Shown: in pieces, positions 20,601 through 28,910 of the stretch
Position numbering within the stretch: position 1 is the stretch's first letter
Layout: every line of letters starts with the position of its first letter
NCBI GenBank assembly: GCA_030849075.1
Contig: JASAOO010003462.1
Location: 1 to 64,000 of the forward strand
From: Zelonia costaricensis
Lineage: Eukaryota; Euglenozoa; Kinetoplastea; Trypanosomatida; Trypanosomatidae
DNA length: 64,000 nucleotides
Direction of reading: 5' to 3'
Translations under genes and position numbers: made by a program
Notes under the pieces: model-generated
Told to the model about the DNA's origin: nothing
The model's input: only the letters and a program-made list of their open reading frames with translations
Database searches by the model: none

Positions 20601-21648
20601 CGATCTCCTTCCGCATGTTCATGCCGTGGTACAGCGCGCGGGCGTGGATGAAGGGAAAGTCGAAGTAGTCGCCGTTGTACGTCACGTACACGTTCGGCCG
20701 GTACTTGCGCATCTCGTCGAAGAAGCGCCGCAGTGTCGCCGCCTCGTTCTCCTCGTTGAACGTGTCGAAGAAGCCCTCGTACTCCGGCTTTGGCGTGTAC
20801 TCGAACGAGGCGATGTCCTCCGTGACGATTTCGCGGTTGATGATGAGGTAGCCGCGGCCGTCAAGCATGTACGAGATCATGTACACCTGGTCCACCTCCG
20901 GCTGGGGGAAGCGCAGCGGCGCCTTGGTCGTCTCGATGTCGAAGGCGACCACTCGCGGCATGGCGGGTGCGTAACGGCTGTCGTCGCAGCGCTCGACGCG
21001 CGCCTCGCCGTCGGCGACGATGACGTCGTACCAGAGCCCGCAGTACACCTTCATGTCGATGGCGACGCGCATGTGGTACTTGACGTCGTACTCGCGAATG
21101 TCCTGCACCCAGTCCATCCACCGGCTCCCGTTCGCTGCGCTGTAGAGGGGGTCCTCGGCGAACCCCTTCGCCATGGCGTCGCCAAGCGAGCCGCTGAACT
21201 CGCTCCAGAGCGGGTTCTCGGAGGTCAGCGAGGCGTTGCGCTTCACCGTCTTCTCCAGCCGCCCGCGCACGTTCGTGAGGTCCTGCACGTTGCGGAAGAC
21301 CACCTTGAGGTAAACCCGCTTCTTCCCGCTGAGATGGTTGACCAGGTCGAGGTCCTCGCGCTCCACCGCGACGATGTCGCGGATGAGCAGCTGCCCGAAG
21401 GTGGACATGAGGCCCAGCTCGACCTCCCGCTCATGGCCCTCGACCGCCTGGACGAGGATGTACGGGTCGTAGTGCAGGTGAACGTAGAAGGTGTCGCCAG
21501 CGAGATCCTGAAAGAGCAGCACCAGCGCCGCCCGCTGCGCCCCCTCCCCGCTGACCGCGTCCTCGTCCTCCTGCTGCGCCGCCTCCGTGATGGGGTGGTA
21601 GTTGAAGAGCCACCCCTCCCGCGTCCCACTCTCCAGCCGCGTCGCCAT
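14674..21648 (-). CDS. POLE: DNA polymerase epsilon catalytic subunit
   Basis: A 2324-residue B-family replicative polymerase (leading-strand synthesis in other eukaryotes). The proofreading exonuclease is intact: FDIET at 236-240, NGDYFDFPF at 325-333, YSVSD at 420-424. The polymerase motifs are intact: A (DVGAMYPN, ~587-594), B (ILNSFYGYVMRKG, ~858-870), C (ELDTDG, 905-910). Cysteines 612, 615, 626 and 797 correspond to the CysX iron-sulfur site of epsilon polymerases, but a Gly-rich and then acidic insert (~698-755) sits inside that loop. An acidic Ala-rich linker lies near 1290-1420. The C-terminal half is the inactive polymerase-like part, ending in two zinc sites (CysA ~2210-2237, CysB ~2268-2284). 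Length is typical of POLE. The ATG at 21648 has a candidate splice acceptor 40 bases upstream. Confidence 0.97.
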   Translation of the reverse strand: MATRLESGTREGWLFNYHPITEAAQQEDEDAVSGEGAQRAALVLLFQDLAGDTFYVHLHYDPYILVQAVEGHEREVELGLMSTFGQLLIRDIVAVEREDLDLVNHLSGKKRVYLKVVFRNVQDLTNVRGRLEKTVKRNASLTSENPLWSEFSGSLGDAMAKGFAEDPLYSAANGSRWMDWVQDIREYDVKYHMRVAIDMKVYCGLWYDVIVADGEARVERCDDSRYAPAMPRVVAFDIETTKAPLRFPQPEVDQVYMISYMLDGRGYLIINREIVTEDIASFEYTPKPEYEGFFDTFNEENEAATLRRFFDEMRKYRPNVYVTYNGDYFDFPFIHARALYHGMNMRKEIGFTQMADGAFLNQQIPHLDCFYWVKRDSYLPQGSQGLKAVTKYKLGYEPIEVDPEDMLPLAQSQPQRMASYSVSDAVSTWYLYQKYVHPFIFSLATIIPMPPDDVLRKGSGGLCESLLMVQAEANNVVFPNKKELVRERFYEGHLIDTETYIGGRVEALRSGVYRSDIPLSFNMNPDTYQSLMDDVDEALRFTLEVENDVKVEEVTNYDEVKAAVLAKLANLRDHPNQQEKPFIYHLDVGAMYPNIILTNRLQPYAIARPDVCAGCCFNSPNNELQCKRVMSWKWRAELFTAGRYEFQRVKAQLENESFAAGVIEQANLAAVQKKAYGNRKGNVLEGTSYERKDDWKKSRSNNGGGGYGGGGSGGYRQESRQQQREAADALLQREFGANNGDGDSDDDDEDGDGPKAYHKLNENTQFNMLKRRLSEYSRKAYGKIHETREVMRSNVVCQRENSFYVDTVRLFRDRRYEYKAALKTWKKKLDAAKDADERKVCQSRCVQMESLQLAHKCILNSFYGYVMRKGSRWSSMEMAGIVTCLGATLIQMARALVQQIGVTLELDTDGIWCCLPNTFPENFTFTTTNAAKPKVSMSYPCVVLNKMVNDRYSNHQYQNLVSPGVYKRHSECSIYFEVDGPYLAMLLPASREEGKSIKKRYAVFNPDGSLAELKGFELKRRGELMLVKDFQSQVFRRFLDGSTLAEAYASAAVVADAALDMLESKGEGYDTEEILEKITESSNMTRRLAEYPESQKSLAITTARRIAEFLGPQMVKDKGLACHFIISRMPAGRPVTERAIPVTIFRADPAIRTHFLRKWTADTSVPTELNLKALLDWDYYTGRFSACVQKIVTIPAALQSLPNPVPRVLHPDWLEKRIRHHNSRFRQVSLLGMLSNARAGAAKKAATTIGDDSGADAMDGASAAAALVSAAEVDVVVVADAKGAHPSGKLQDLEDMLGGGGAGVRRAERKTKKAVGAARTEKGAAAAAAASGAAQWDDVDEDDGNSGDDAVESDDDVERMQREADAELDTQAHEVKQRYFTPKSTTPLDADFFADRGATRWLAQRRDAWLQRARLRKELALENGLGDKGGDETAGPAASGTAGVAGVNSHFIDLKSRALAAVWNVLEVRASDESSPGTVQVLAALEHGLCTFRVQVPRTVVVDTDPGLRLSDFEATEVNGRVLPRHAAAGRVCEVSVAPGEEGERQLNALRMMEGVRHIYEAHRSLTETFVERLGCCASVDAARHLRNARRRPPSKRELFALDEMDMNAYSNYLSRGVADRTVFIFHAVTEQRGLVAVVYPQTNTALVVFIQPAEAAKPVISWPTLCEESARRLNATTPPSPIQVTAEVAVDQRAAWRLVYQHLSSALESTKAPLLAVLQSCQPTATLLQQHALPAGLPYLRVLGAAEDERLLGDPFRWTRLLSRRLLERFFASLLWVEERLALSRVSGIPICNIAQDSCVHVLDVLYTRALRRRNHVLWCSNDPAIAYDTVEERPREVCMPGGYASWCVEFGLSRLDVVALLFSQAIEEGDDPNARVLCDRGVSTHFNILRDLVADLLGRAVDNPLADTLMSNVARWLRDPAAASYEPRLVELLSSLAHRALTGILLRLAKLGGRTVKVDGSSVTVLTAKHSLQEAVSFARFVTASLQDQPMLLLLALQPLRYWCPCIVVDPRDFAGLYISAEDAIRFKEGEDPTRADLHIAHQLTMASRLPSRVRESFTARVVETLFQLNETVRRVYQDTVGDHTVTLATRHDHLARRLLQYCQKLFEGDLQTEIMDEVQRITDTRDLYTDDEHAAQQRGELVAWSSGAVALEYAKCVCRVLELVPCNGAVGKVRNNCMRLCGISPFSAQAQFQQDLFLAHRLQPVTCSFCNSHVAIDLMSRRKLPAAPFACPACAAPIAASALEGTLVRHVSQLLRVYNQQDFVCTKCGEMMTTYVTESCCGPLRGKASPIEGELRALQYLAKVQGFAWLAESVAAALLCA

Positions 21649-21688
21649 CGGCGTGCGCGAGTGTGTAGGTGCTTGTGTGTGGGTGGGT

Positions 21689-21722
21689 CTGTGTGTGTGT
21701 GTGTGTGTTGGGGGGGGGGGGA
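21689..21722 (-). promoter_or_regulatory. Candidate trans-splice acceptor, polymerase epsilon
   Basis: A 12-13 C run (21721-21710) leads into CA repeats and the first AG at 21690-21689, 40 bases before the start codon. The tract is short and the CA repeats between tract and AG are unusual, so confidence is moderate. Confidence 0.5.
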
Positions 21723-23027
21723 GTAATGTTTATAAGTGCGTGAAGGTGTGTATAGTTGTGTCTGCCAGTGAAGCGTGCTGCCCAACAGCAACAAAAAAAG
21801 TGCTCTTCTATGCAATGCGGCAACTGCGTTCCCGGTGAAACCTGAGAGAAAAGAAAACAAACTCAAGACAGCAGCGAGGAGTGGTGTGCCAGTTGTTCTC
21901 TCAGTACGCGCTCACCACCGACAGGCAACGCGGTGGCAGCAAATAGCGTCCACTGGAGCAGAATCACTTCTGCGCACAACCACCCAGAAGCACGCGTTCT
22001 CAAAGGCAAGGCGCCCTCGTACGTCTTTTTTCTTGTCTTTATTGGATCTTTTGGTTCTATGGCGAGGTCGTGTGTGCGCTGTGCGTGAGACCACACGAAG
22101 GCTGCACTGCGCGTGTGATCCATGTGATGAGATGAGAAGGTGCCAGGCAGTCAGGCAGGCAGAGAGAGAGAGAGACAGCGTTAGAGAGAGGGAGTGAGAT
22201 GGTGTCGAGTGAACATGGTAGGGAGGAGCGCAGTTACTTGGGCCTGGAGAAGCTACTCGCACTCAGCGCGGCATTGGTGCTGTCTTTTCTCACGCCTCGC
22301 AAGCCCAACGACGTCGAGGTATGCTACTCATAAGTTCAAGTCAAGTTGCTCAATCTCGTGTGTGTGTGTGTGTGTGTGTGTGTGAGGCGACGTTGTGTAC
22401 ACATCGAGGTAAAACCCCCAAAAGAAAGAACACGGTGAGGCATGCTCTCGGCGAGACGGAGCCGGAGGCACGACTTGCGATACACGTTGCGTGGGAAAAA
22501 GGGCCGGGAGGAGGAGGGCGAGTCGGGGTGAGAAGGAGGCCGAGTTGCAAGCTTTGGGAGTGACTTCAGTATGACCTTGCCGCCAGGAGAGATCAGGAAC
22601 AAGGAAGTCGAGGGCGGTGTCCAGGTGTCAAGTGGACGCGAATGATGAAGATAAAAAAAACGTGCGCGCGTCTTTCTTTTTTCCTTCTCCATTTGACGAC
22701 CAGCGAAACACAATATGGCGTGGTGAGAGGCGTTCATGGCGGAGGAAGATCGACTCGCGATGGCTGGCTGCGTCGCGGCAGCGTCGCTACAGAGCGTGGC
22801 AGCGGGGGGGGGGGGCGCTTGAACTGGTCAGAGACAACAGAAGATTGACGGTGTAAACACCAACACACAAAAAGAAAAAAAAACAGTAACACGCACACAC
22901 ATCCCCACACGCACGCACACGCATGTGTGAGCGCAGCTTTCTGACGTGAGCGGCGCCGCTGCCACTCGCTTGTCGCCCGCCTGCCCTCCGCCCTCTTGCC
23001 TCGCCCTCACTGCGGTGCACACCGTTC
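21723..23027. other. Intergenic region
   Basis: About 1.3 kb with no supportable gene. It contains GA-rich sequence at 22160-22200, a 27-base GT microsatellite at 22358-22384 and a G run at 22804-22815. Probably the 3' UTR of the GPI deacylase gene and distal upstream sequence of POLE. Confidence 0.55.
22358..22384. repeat. GT microsatellite, about 13 units
   Basis: Uninterrupted GT dinucleotides in intergenic sequence. Confidence 0.95.
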
Positions 23028-26000
23028 TCACAGCTCCTGGAGCAGGAGCGTGCTCAGGTAGCCGAGGAGCGTCATGTTGCCCAGCAGCGACGCACCGCCC
23101 TCGAGGGGGCGCCGCATCGCAATGACGGACACCCACAGACTCGCAAAGATGAGAAGGTGCGTCAGCCGGCCCATCCAGCGCCGCAGCCACGGCGCGCGAC
23201 GGCCCAGGTCGCCGAGAACGTAGCCAGCCACATTCCCCGACGCCACGCCAGCAGCGTCAGACAACCTGCCACCCGTCTCTAACCTTTTTTGCGCGTCGGC
23301 CACGCGCAGAGTCTCCTCGCTGCGCAGCAGGAAGAAGGCGGCCACGTAGCCGCACGCAAGACTCGCCTGCACCACCGCAAACACGACTTGCTGCGGGCCG
23401 CTGGGGGCAAACCGCTCCGCATCGGCCAGCGCATCCGACTTGCCGTGCAGCATGATGGCATTGCGGATGGTCAGCGCGAGGCCGTTGAAGTGCGACGGAA
23501 ACGTGGCGGCGAGGCAGAGCAGAAGCAGGACGAGACGGTAGTCGTAGCCGGCGCGCGTCCAGCGCGGCAGCATCCACGTCGGCACAGTCAGGAGACTCGA
23601 CGCCACGAGGTCGACGAAGCACAGCGGAAAGGCCGGCCGCGCGAGTAGTAGCGCCGTCGGTGTTGCCCACAGCGCTGCAAGCACCACCGCCAGCAGCGCA
23701 GGGGCACGGCGGAGGAGGGGCTGCAGCAGCAGTCGCCGCAGCGGCCACGTGACGGCGCCGACGATGGCGAAGTAGCCAAAGACGAGGACGAGGAAGACGC
23801 CAGCCATGCCGAAGCCGAGGTACACGGTGGCCATCTGCTCCGCAAACACGGACCACTCCGGCACCCCCTGCATCGCGACCCACGACGTGCGGCACGCGCG
23901 GTAGTGCGGCGCGAGACCGTACAGCATGACGAGGGTGAGCTTCTCCCACGCACCCATGCGGGCCGTCATCTCGGCATCCGTGACATACGGCGGTGGGTCG
24001 GTGGAGAGGCAGACCTTGAGGGCGCTGGACGCCCACCAGCCCGTGCCGACCTCCATCAGGAACGCCACCACCACCATACCGGTGAGCGGGCGCAGCAAGC
24101 GCAGGCGGCGGAACGGCGAGCGGCGCCACAGCGCGGTGCGCAGGTCCTCGGTGGCGCACAGCTTGTCGTCCAGCATGCCCATGGTAAAGAACAGCGTGAA
24201 GAAAAGGACGATGGTGGCGCCGGCGAGGCGGACGATGCCGGTGTACATGGAGAAGGCGGCGAGCCAGCGCTGCGGCCACAGCTGCACCGCCCACCGCAGG
24301 TACGCCGGCGACAGCATCGAGGCGTCCTGCAGCATGCTGTAGGTTGGCAGCCGCACCACCGGCCGCTCCCCGCGGTTGTCCGTCACGGCGTAGATGAGGT
24401 ACGTCTCGTTGAGCTGCGGCGGGTAGGTGCTGAACGGCTTCCAACGGTACGTGAAGTTGTGCAGGTTGTCGTGGAAGGGGCCGTAGAAGTACTGCAGCTG
24501 GTGCTCCGGCTCGTCGGCGGTGAGGTTGGCCTGGCCGCGCAGGGCGAGGTAAAAGGAGTGCAGCGAGCCGCACATCACCAGCGGGAACACCTCCGACGCG
24601 GGATCGGTGTGCACGTGAAGGTTCGGCTCCAGCAGCGCGCTGTCCACGCCACGCACCAGCGCGTACCCTGGCGCGAGGCGCACGCGCGGGCTCGTGCGGC
24701 GCCGGAAGGGGAGCCGCTGCGCGAGGGTGGTGCTCGTGTCATACGCGAAGTCGCCGAGTTGGGCGAGGTCGATGCGGTCGTACTGGACGTAGGCCCGCGT
24801 CGTGCCCATGCCGTGGTCACTGTCGACGAGCATGCAGAAGCGCGGCCAGAGCAGCGTCGGGTGGCGCCGCTTCTTGAGCCGCCGATAGAGGGCGAAGCTG
24901 ACGGCCGTCTGCAGGGTGCGACCGGGGATCGGCTTGGTGCCCTTGTACGTCGTCGGAAGATGCAGCAGCGTGGCGGCGCGCTCGCTGACCTCCAGCCCTG
25001 TCGTCGGCGTCTCGCGCGCCTGGTCGTAGAAGAGCTGGATGTTCGGCGCGTGCACCTGCTCCGGCGCTAGCGTCGTCACGCCGAGGAGGATGTTCAGCAC
25101 CTTGCCGCCGTCGTAGTACCCGCTGCCCGCGTCCGCCTCGTCGTAGACGGGAAGGTCGTTGTAGTCGATCGGCACGTCGCTGTCGACGCACAGCTGCTTG
25201 AGCTGCTCCGCCAAGGCGCGGTACTTGGTCTCCTTCACGTACCTGCCCGTGAGGGAGTCGCGCACCGAGGACACGAAGAGGTGCTCCTCCCGCTGCTCGT
25301 CGAAGCGGTGTTCGTCCAGCGTTTCAACCACCGTCGGGAAAAGGCGGTCGCGGTGCACCGAGGGCAGCGTCGCCTCGCGGCCAAAGTAGGCGTTCGTGTT
25401 CGGCAGCAGCGCCGCCTGCACGAGCGAGTCGGCCGAGTGCTGGAGAAACTGAAGCCCGTAGACGAGACCGCGGTGGTCCATGGCGGCCCCGCATCCGCGC
25501 AGCGTCTCGGTGGACAGGTCGCGGCGGTGCCCGCCCTCGTGCACCAGAGCGCTGCGGTTCACGGTGGACTGCGGCGTGCGTGGGGTGGAGCGCTGCACGT
25601 AGCCGGAGATGGACGGGATGACGTCGTCGAGAGTGCCGCCGTTGATGCCGATCAGGATGAGGTGGCGCAGACGCCAGTGCAGCTCCGCCGCGGGGACGCG
25701 GTGCAGGTCGTGCAGCAGGTCTGCAGGCCGCCGCGAGTCGGCCAGCAGCGCGCCCCAGTCTCGGGTGCTGGCGCGCGCCGCCTCGAGGTCCGCAGCGGCG
25801 GGGTAACGCAGCAGCGCCGCGGCCTCGAGCGCCGTGTAGAGCCACACGCTGGCGTGGTCAAAGAAGAGCGGCGGGTAGTGCGTCGGCGTGCCCACCATCA
25901 CAACGCCGGCGTAGAGCTGCGGCGCCATCATGGCGGCGAGCAGCGCCGTGACGCCGCCAAGCGACTCTGCCCAGACCCAAATGCCCGTCTCCTGCACCCG

Positions 26001-26927
26001 GCGCACCTCCGCGCGCACCCGCTCCAGCGTGGAGAAGCGCTTGACGAGGTGCTTGGCCTGCTGACACTCCTTCTCTCCCGCCGGCAGCGAGGCGTGGCTG
26101 CAGACGCTCGCCGTGTACTCCTTCTCTACCTGCCGCAGTAGCTTCGCCGCGGCCGGTGTGAGGGCGTCCGCCTCGCGGGCTGCCCCGGCCGCGCCGCCGT
26201 CGTTCTCCAGCGTGTGCAAGTCGAAGATCGCCGCCGGTGGCGCGGCGAGCACCTCTTCGAAGGTGCGCAGGAAGCCGCTGACGACGAGGTGCACGGAGTG
26301 GTTGAGAAAGCGCGCCTCCTTCAGCGCGATGGCGGCGGAGTGCGTTGACGACTCTTCCAGAAAGTCCACCGAGAAGAGCTCCGTCGCGAGCAGCGGCACC
26401 TCCGCCCGGACAAGTTTGTCCTCCACGCGGTGCTGCAGCCACGCCGGCACCCGCGTGCCCTCCTCCAGCTCCGGCAGCGTCGAGTTTGCGCGGTACTCGC
26501 GGAAAAGCTGCCGCTTGACGTGGCGGCGGTAGTCCCGCATCATGCGCTGCCGCAGTCGGGCGTTGGCCTCGTACAGGAAGCGTGCCAGTGAGCGGGCGCA
26601 GTAGTACGAGCCGCCGTTACCGTGCACGTACACGACCGGGACGCGGGTATACACGCCATCGACGCGGGGGCCGGCGTATCCGTCGGCCATCCAGTCGTAC
26701 GTGCGCCACAGCTTGTAGTAGCGCTCCCGTATGTGCGGCGCAAACGCAGTGACATTCACGTCGGTGAAGGAAGGATACATGACGGGGTTGATGGTCTGCG
26801 GCTGCGTGCGGTACGACTTCACTGCCCAGTGGTACGCGCCGCTGATGAAGAGGGCGAACAAGACGAGAAAGAACACATACACGGCCCGAGAGAGGCAGCT
26901 GCCGATGAAGTGCGTGAGAGTGCCCAT
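23028..26927 (-). CDS. PGAP1: GPI inositol deacylase, PGAP1/BST1-like
   Basis: A 1299-residue ER membrane lipase expected to remove the acyl chain from the inositol of GPI anchors after attachment to protein. One N-terminal helix (~15-31) precedes a lumenal alpha/beta hydrolase domain. The oxyanion segment VPVVYVHGNGGSY (~96-108) is diagnostic for PGAP1. The nucleophile elbow reads AESLGG with Ser322, where animal and yeast enzymes have GHSMGG, so the first Gly is Ala and the His is Glu. The C-terminal ~450 residues hold at least eight hydrophobic helices. GPI anchors are abundant in trypanosomatids, and T. brucei has two inositol deacylases (family knowledge). No in-frame ATG exists above 26927; the frame extends upstream only through non-ATG codons. 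Candidate acceptor is 70 bases upstream. Confidence 0.88.
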   Translation of the reverse strand: MGTLTHFIGSCLSRAVYVFFLVLFALFISGAYHWAVKSYRTQPQTINPVMYPSFTDVNVTAFAPHIRERYYKLWRTYDWMADGYAGPRVDGVYTRVPVVYVHGNGGSYYCARSLARFLYEANARLRQRMMRDYRRHVKRQLFREYRANSTLPELEEGTRVPAWLQHRVEDKLVRAEVPLLATELFSVDFLEESSTHSAAIALKEARFLNHSVHLVVSGFLRTFEEVLAAPPAAIFDLHTLENDGGAAGAAREADALTPAAAKLLRQVEKEYTASVCSHASLPAGEKECQQAKHLVKRFSTLERVRAEVRRVQETGIWVWAESLGGVTALLAAMMAPQLYAGVVMVGTPTHYPPLFFDHASVWLYTALEAAALLRYPAAADLEAARASTRDWGALLADSRRPADLLHDLHRVPAAELHWRLRHLILIGINGGTLDDVIPSISGYVQRSTPRTPQSTVNRSALVHEGGHRRDLSTETLRGCGAAMDHRGLVYGLQFLQHSADSLVQAALLPNTNAYFGREATLPSVHRDRLFPTVVETLDEHRFDEQREEHLFVSSVRDSLTGRYVKETKYRALAEQLKQLCVDSDVPIDYNDLPVYDEADAGSGYYDGGKVLNILLGVTTLAPEQVHAPNIQLFYDQARETPTTGLEVSERAATLLHLPTTYKGTKPIPGRTLQTAVSFALYRRLKKRRHPTLLWPRFCMLVDSDHGMGTTRAYVQYDRIDLAQLGDFAYDTSTTLAQRLPFRRRTSPRVRLAPGYALVRGVDSALLEPNLHVHTDPASEVFPLVMCGSLHSFYLALRGQANLTADEPEHQLQYFYGPFHDNLHNFTYRWKPFSTYPPQLNETYLIYAVTDNRGERPVVRLPTYSMLQDASMLSPAYLRWAVQLWPQRWLAAFSMYTGIVRLAGATIVLFFTLFFTMGMLDDKLCATEDLRTALWRRSPFRRLRLLRPLTGMVVVAFLMEVGTGWWASSALKVCLSTDPPPYVTDAEMTARMGAWEKLTLVMLYGLAPHYRACRTSWVAMQGVPEWSVFAEQMATVYLGFGMAGVFLVLVFGYFAIVGAVTWPLRRLLLQPLLRRAPALLAVVLAALWATPTALLLARPAFPLCFVDLVASSLLTVPTWMLPRWTRAGYDYRLVLLLLCLAATFPSHFNGLALTIRNAIMLHGKSDALADAERFAPSGPQQVVFAVVQASLACGYVAAFFLLRSEETLRVADAQKRLETGGRLSDAAGVASGNVAGYVLGDLGRRAPWLRRWMGRLTHLLIFASLWVSVIAMRRPLEGGASLLGNMTLLGYLSTLLLQEL

Positions 26928-26997
26928 TATACAGATGGCGGGCGGGCGGAGGGGGAGGGGGCAGGGCCGGGGAGGCGATGGAGGAAGGCGGGGCACG

Positions 26998-27034
26998 CTA
27001 GTGCAACGAATCGGGGGGGGGGGGGAAGGGCAGT
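26998..27034 (-). promoter_or_regulatory. Candidate trans-splice acceptor, GPI deacylase
   Basis: A tract with a run of 13 C (27024-27012) is followed by GCACTAG, with AG at 26999-26998. No AUG lies in the 70-base leader. Confidence 0.55.
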
Positions 27035-27806
27035 TCCTTTGTTGGTCGTTGTTGTCCCAGTTGGCGATTGGCCTAGGGCAGGATTATAAGCGGCAGAGAT
27101 GTGCTGTCTGTGTAGGAGTTGCCGTCCATGAACACATCCACACGCACACACACACACACATACACACACGAACAAGGCGCAGGGGGGCCGCTCTCGTTCG
27201 CTGTGCACCACCTGCAAAGGGAAAGGCGGGCTATAAAGAAAAGCTGCGTGGAAACGCAAGCGTGAGGTGGAGTGGGGGAGAGCGAGGGGGGAAGGGAAGC
27301 GAGACGTAAAGTGGAGTTTTTTTTTACGGTCCGGCTTGTGCGTAAGTACGCTGCTTGCCGCTCTCAGCCCCTTTCCCACCTCTTCGCAGTGGGGAGTGGG
27401 AGGTGGGGTGCGATCCGATGCGTTCCGGGTCGCGGGCGCCGAAGAGCGCCGAGCAACCATGGTCTTACACAGCTAAAGAAAAAAAAACCTGTCAAGGCAC
27501 TTCCTAGTGTGATTTCGGCTGCAGTCGGGCAGCTGCAACGCAGTTTCCTCTCTCTCTCTTCGCGAGAGACGCAGCATGAGTTTGCTGCCTGTAGCTCTGC
27601 GGCTTCTGTGCAGCGCCCTGTTCAGCTCCATTGCTTCTCGACTTTTCGTTTTGTGTGAAGTCTTGACAGGGAAACAAAGAAAGACCGTGCAACAGCAACG
27701 GCAGTGGACACCGACGAGGCGCTGACGGCGTTGATCGTTGAGGTGCCGTGGTGCGCGCCCGCATCGCGTGCCTGGGTGCTCTCTTGTCTTCTTCGTGAAC
27801 AGGCCA
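27035..27806. other. Intergenic region
   Basis: About 770 bases with no supportable gene. It includes AC-rich sequence near 27137-27168 and a T run near 27317-27326. Likely the 3' UTR of the gene at 27807-28835. Confidence 0.5.
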
Positions 27807-28835
27807 CTAGTCACGAGAGTGGCCGACAGATGTGGCGATGTAGACCTTGCCGCCCGTCTTCTCCGCCTCCTCCTCGAGAATCTTCGTCTGGCGGTGCTTC
27901 AGGAAGATGAGGGCGACGAGCGTGATGATCTCCTCATCCACCATGAAGAAGGTCACCCACGCGGCAAACCACAGCACCCAGTACCGCAGCAGGGTCTCAC
28001 GCAGCCGCTCCCAGAAGTCCGGCTCCGGCTGCGGCTTCTGCACTCGCAGCTCGAACTGCGTGTCCGATGCACTGGCGTCCTTGAAGATGTTTGCAGCGTC
28101 CGCAAAGGTGGGGCTCGCCTCATCGTTTGGTGTGATGGTGACCGTCTTCCACAGCTTCTCCGAGTCGACCTCGCCGTAGGTGAAGTTGCCGTCGCTCTTG
28201 ATCACGTCGATCTCGAGCAGGCGCTTCGCCTCCGCCTCTGTCTTGATCTCCGAGAGCGGCATGCCGAGCGCAAACCAGCGACGCCCGCCCAGCTGCGTGA
28301 AGCGGTGCTTGCCGTACAGCCGGCGCTCCAGCAGCAGCAAGTCGCGCAGCAGCTGCTCCGACTCCGGCGTCGTCGTCTTGTCCTCGGCGAGTGTCTCGTG
28401 CACCTTCTGCGTAATGGCGGTGTCGCGGCGCACATCAAAGTTGAAGTGGTTCAGCACGTAGCGAATGCCCTCGCCCTCGAGCTGGGTCACGCTGATGACG
28501 CGCTCGTAGAAGCCGGCGGCCATGATGGCCTCATGCACCTCGAGCCGCCGCCGCGGGTCGGTGGAGTCCTTGCGGTACAGCTGCGCACGCAGCTCATCCA
28601 CGACCTTGCTCAGCTTCTTCGTGATGTCGTGCTGGGCGTGCATGTTCGTCACGTTCTCGAGCGCCTCGAAGCAGTGAATGAAGTCGGGCACATCCAGGAA
28701 CGACTGGCGCTCCTCCAACGCTGCCCTCGCGGACGCTACCGTGTCGGCGGAGACGAAGTGCGGCCCCTGCACCTTCACCTGGGGCACCAAGGCGGTGAAG
28801 AGGTGCACCCGGGCGAGGCACGTTCGACGGAGCAT
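27807..28835 (-). CDS. Conserved-looking probable mitochondrial membrane protein
   Basis: A 342-residue protein I do not recognise. The N terminus (MLRRTCLARVHLF) is short, basic and hydrophobic, like trypanosomatid mitochondrial presequences. The body is soluble and mixed-charge with a predicted helical stretch rich in Leu/Arg/Glu (LLRDLLLLERRLYG at about 160-175). Near the C terminus (about 285-312) is one hydrophobic segment (YWVLWFAAWVTFFMV followed by IITLVALIFL) that could form one or two helices, then a short charged tail. This suggests an inner-membrane protein with a large soluble domain. Composition and codon use are like its neighbours. The ATG at 28835 lies only 16 bases after the candidate splice acceptor. 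Confidence 0.85.
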   Translation of the reverse strand: MLRRTCLARVHLFTALVPQVKVQGPHFVSADTVASARAALEERQSFLDVPDFIHCFEALENVTNMHAQHDITKKLSKVVDELRAQLYRKDSTDPRRRLEVHEAIMAAGFYERVISVTQLEGEGIRYVLNHFNFDVRRDTAITQKVHETLAEDKTTTPESEQLLRDLLLLERRLYGKHRFTQLGGRRWFALGMPLSEIKTEAEAKRLLEIDVIKSDGNFTYGEVDSEKLWKTVTITPNDEASPTFADAANIFKDASASDTQFELRVQKPQPEPDFWERLRETLLRYWVLWFAAWVTFFMVDEEIITLVALIFLKHRQTKILEEEAEKTGGKVYIATSVGHSRD

Positions 28836-28851
28836 GGGGACGTCAGCAATG

Positions 28852-28910
28852 CTAGAGAGCGCGAGACAGGAAGAGAAAAAGAAGGAGCGAAGGGGAGAGG
28901 GACAGGGGCG
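28852..28910 (-). promoter_or_regulatory. Trans-splice acceptor close to the start codon
   Basis: A long pyrimidine tract (28910-28854) ends in CGCTCTCTAG, with AG at 28853-28852. The predicted leader is only 16 bases. Confidence 0.6.

Noticed and set aside
17530..21726. 1398-residue open frame on the plus strand opposite polymerase epsilon
   Set aside because: It is an antisense shadow: GC-rich codon bias in the polymerase gene removes stops from this frame. Composition (Val/Leu/Arg/His-rich) has no protein-like features and a clear gene lies on the other strand.
27120..27170. CRISPR-like or telomere-like repeats among the many microsatellites
   Set aside because: Repeats are simple dinucleotides or G runs without spacer structure; no TTAGGG arrays were seen.
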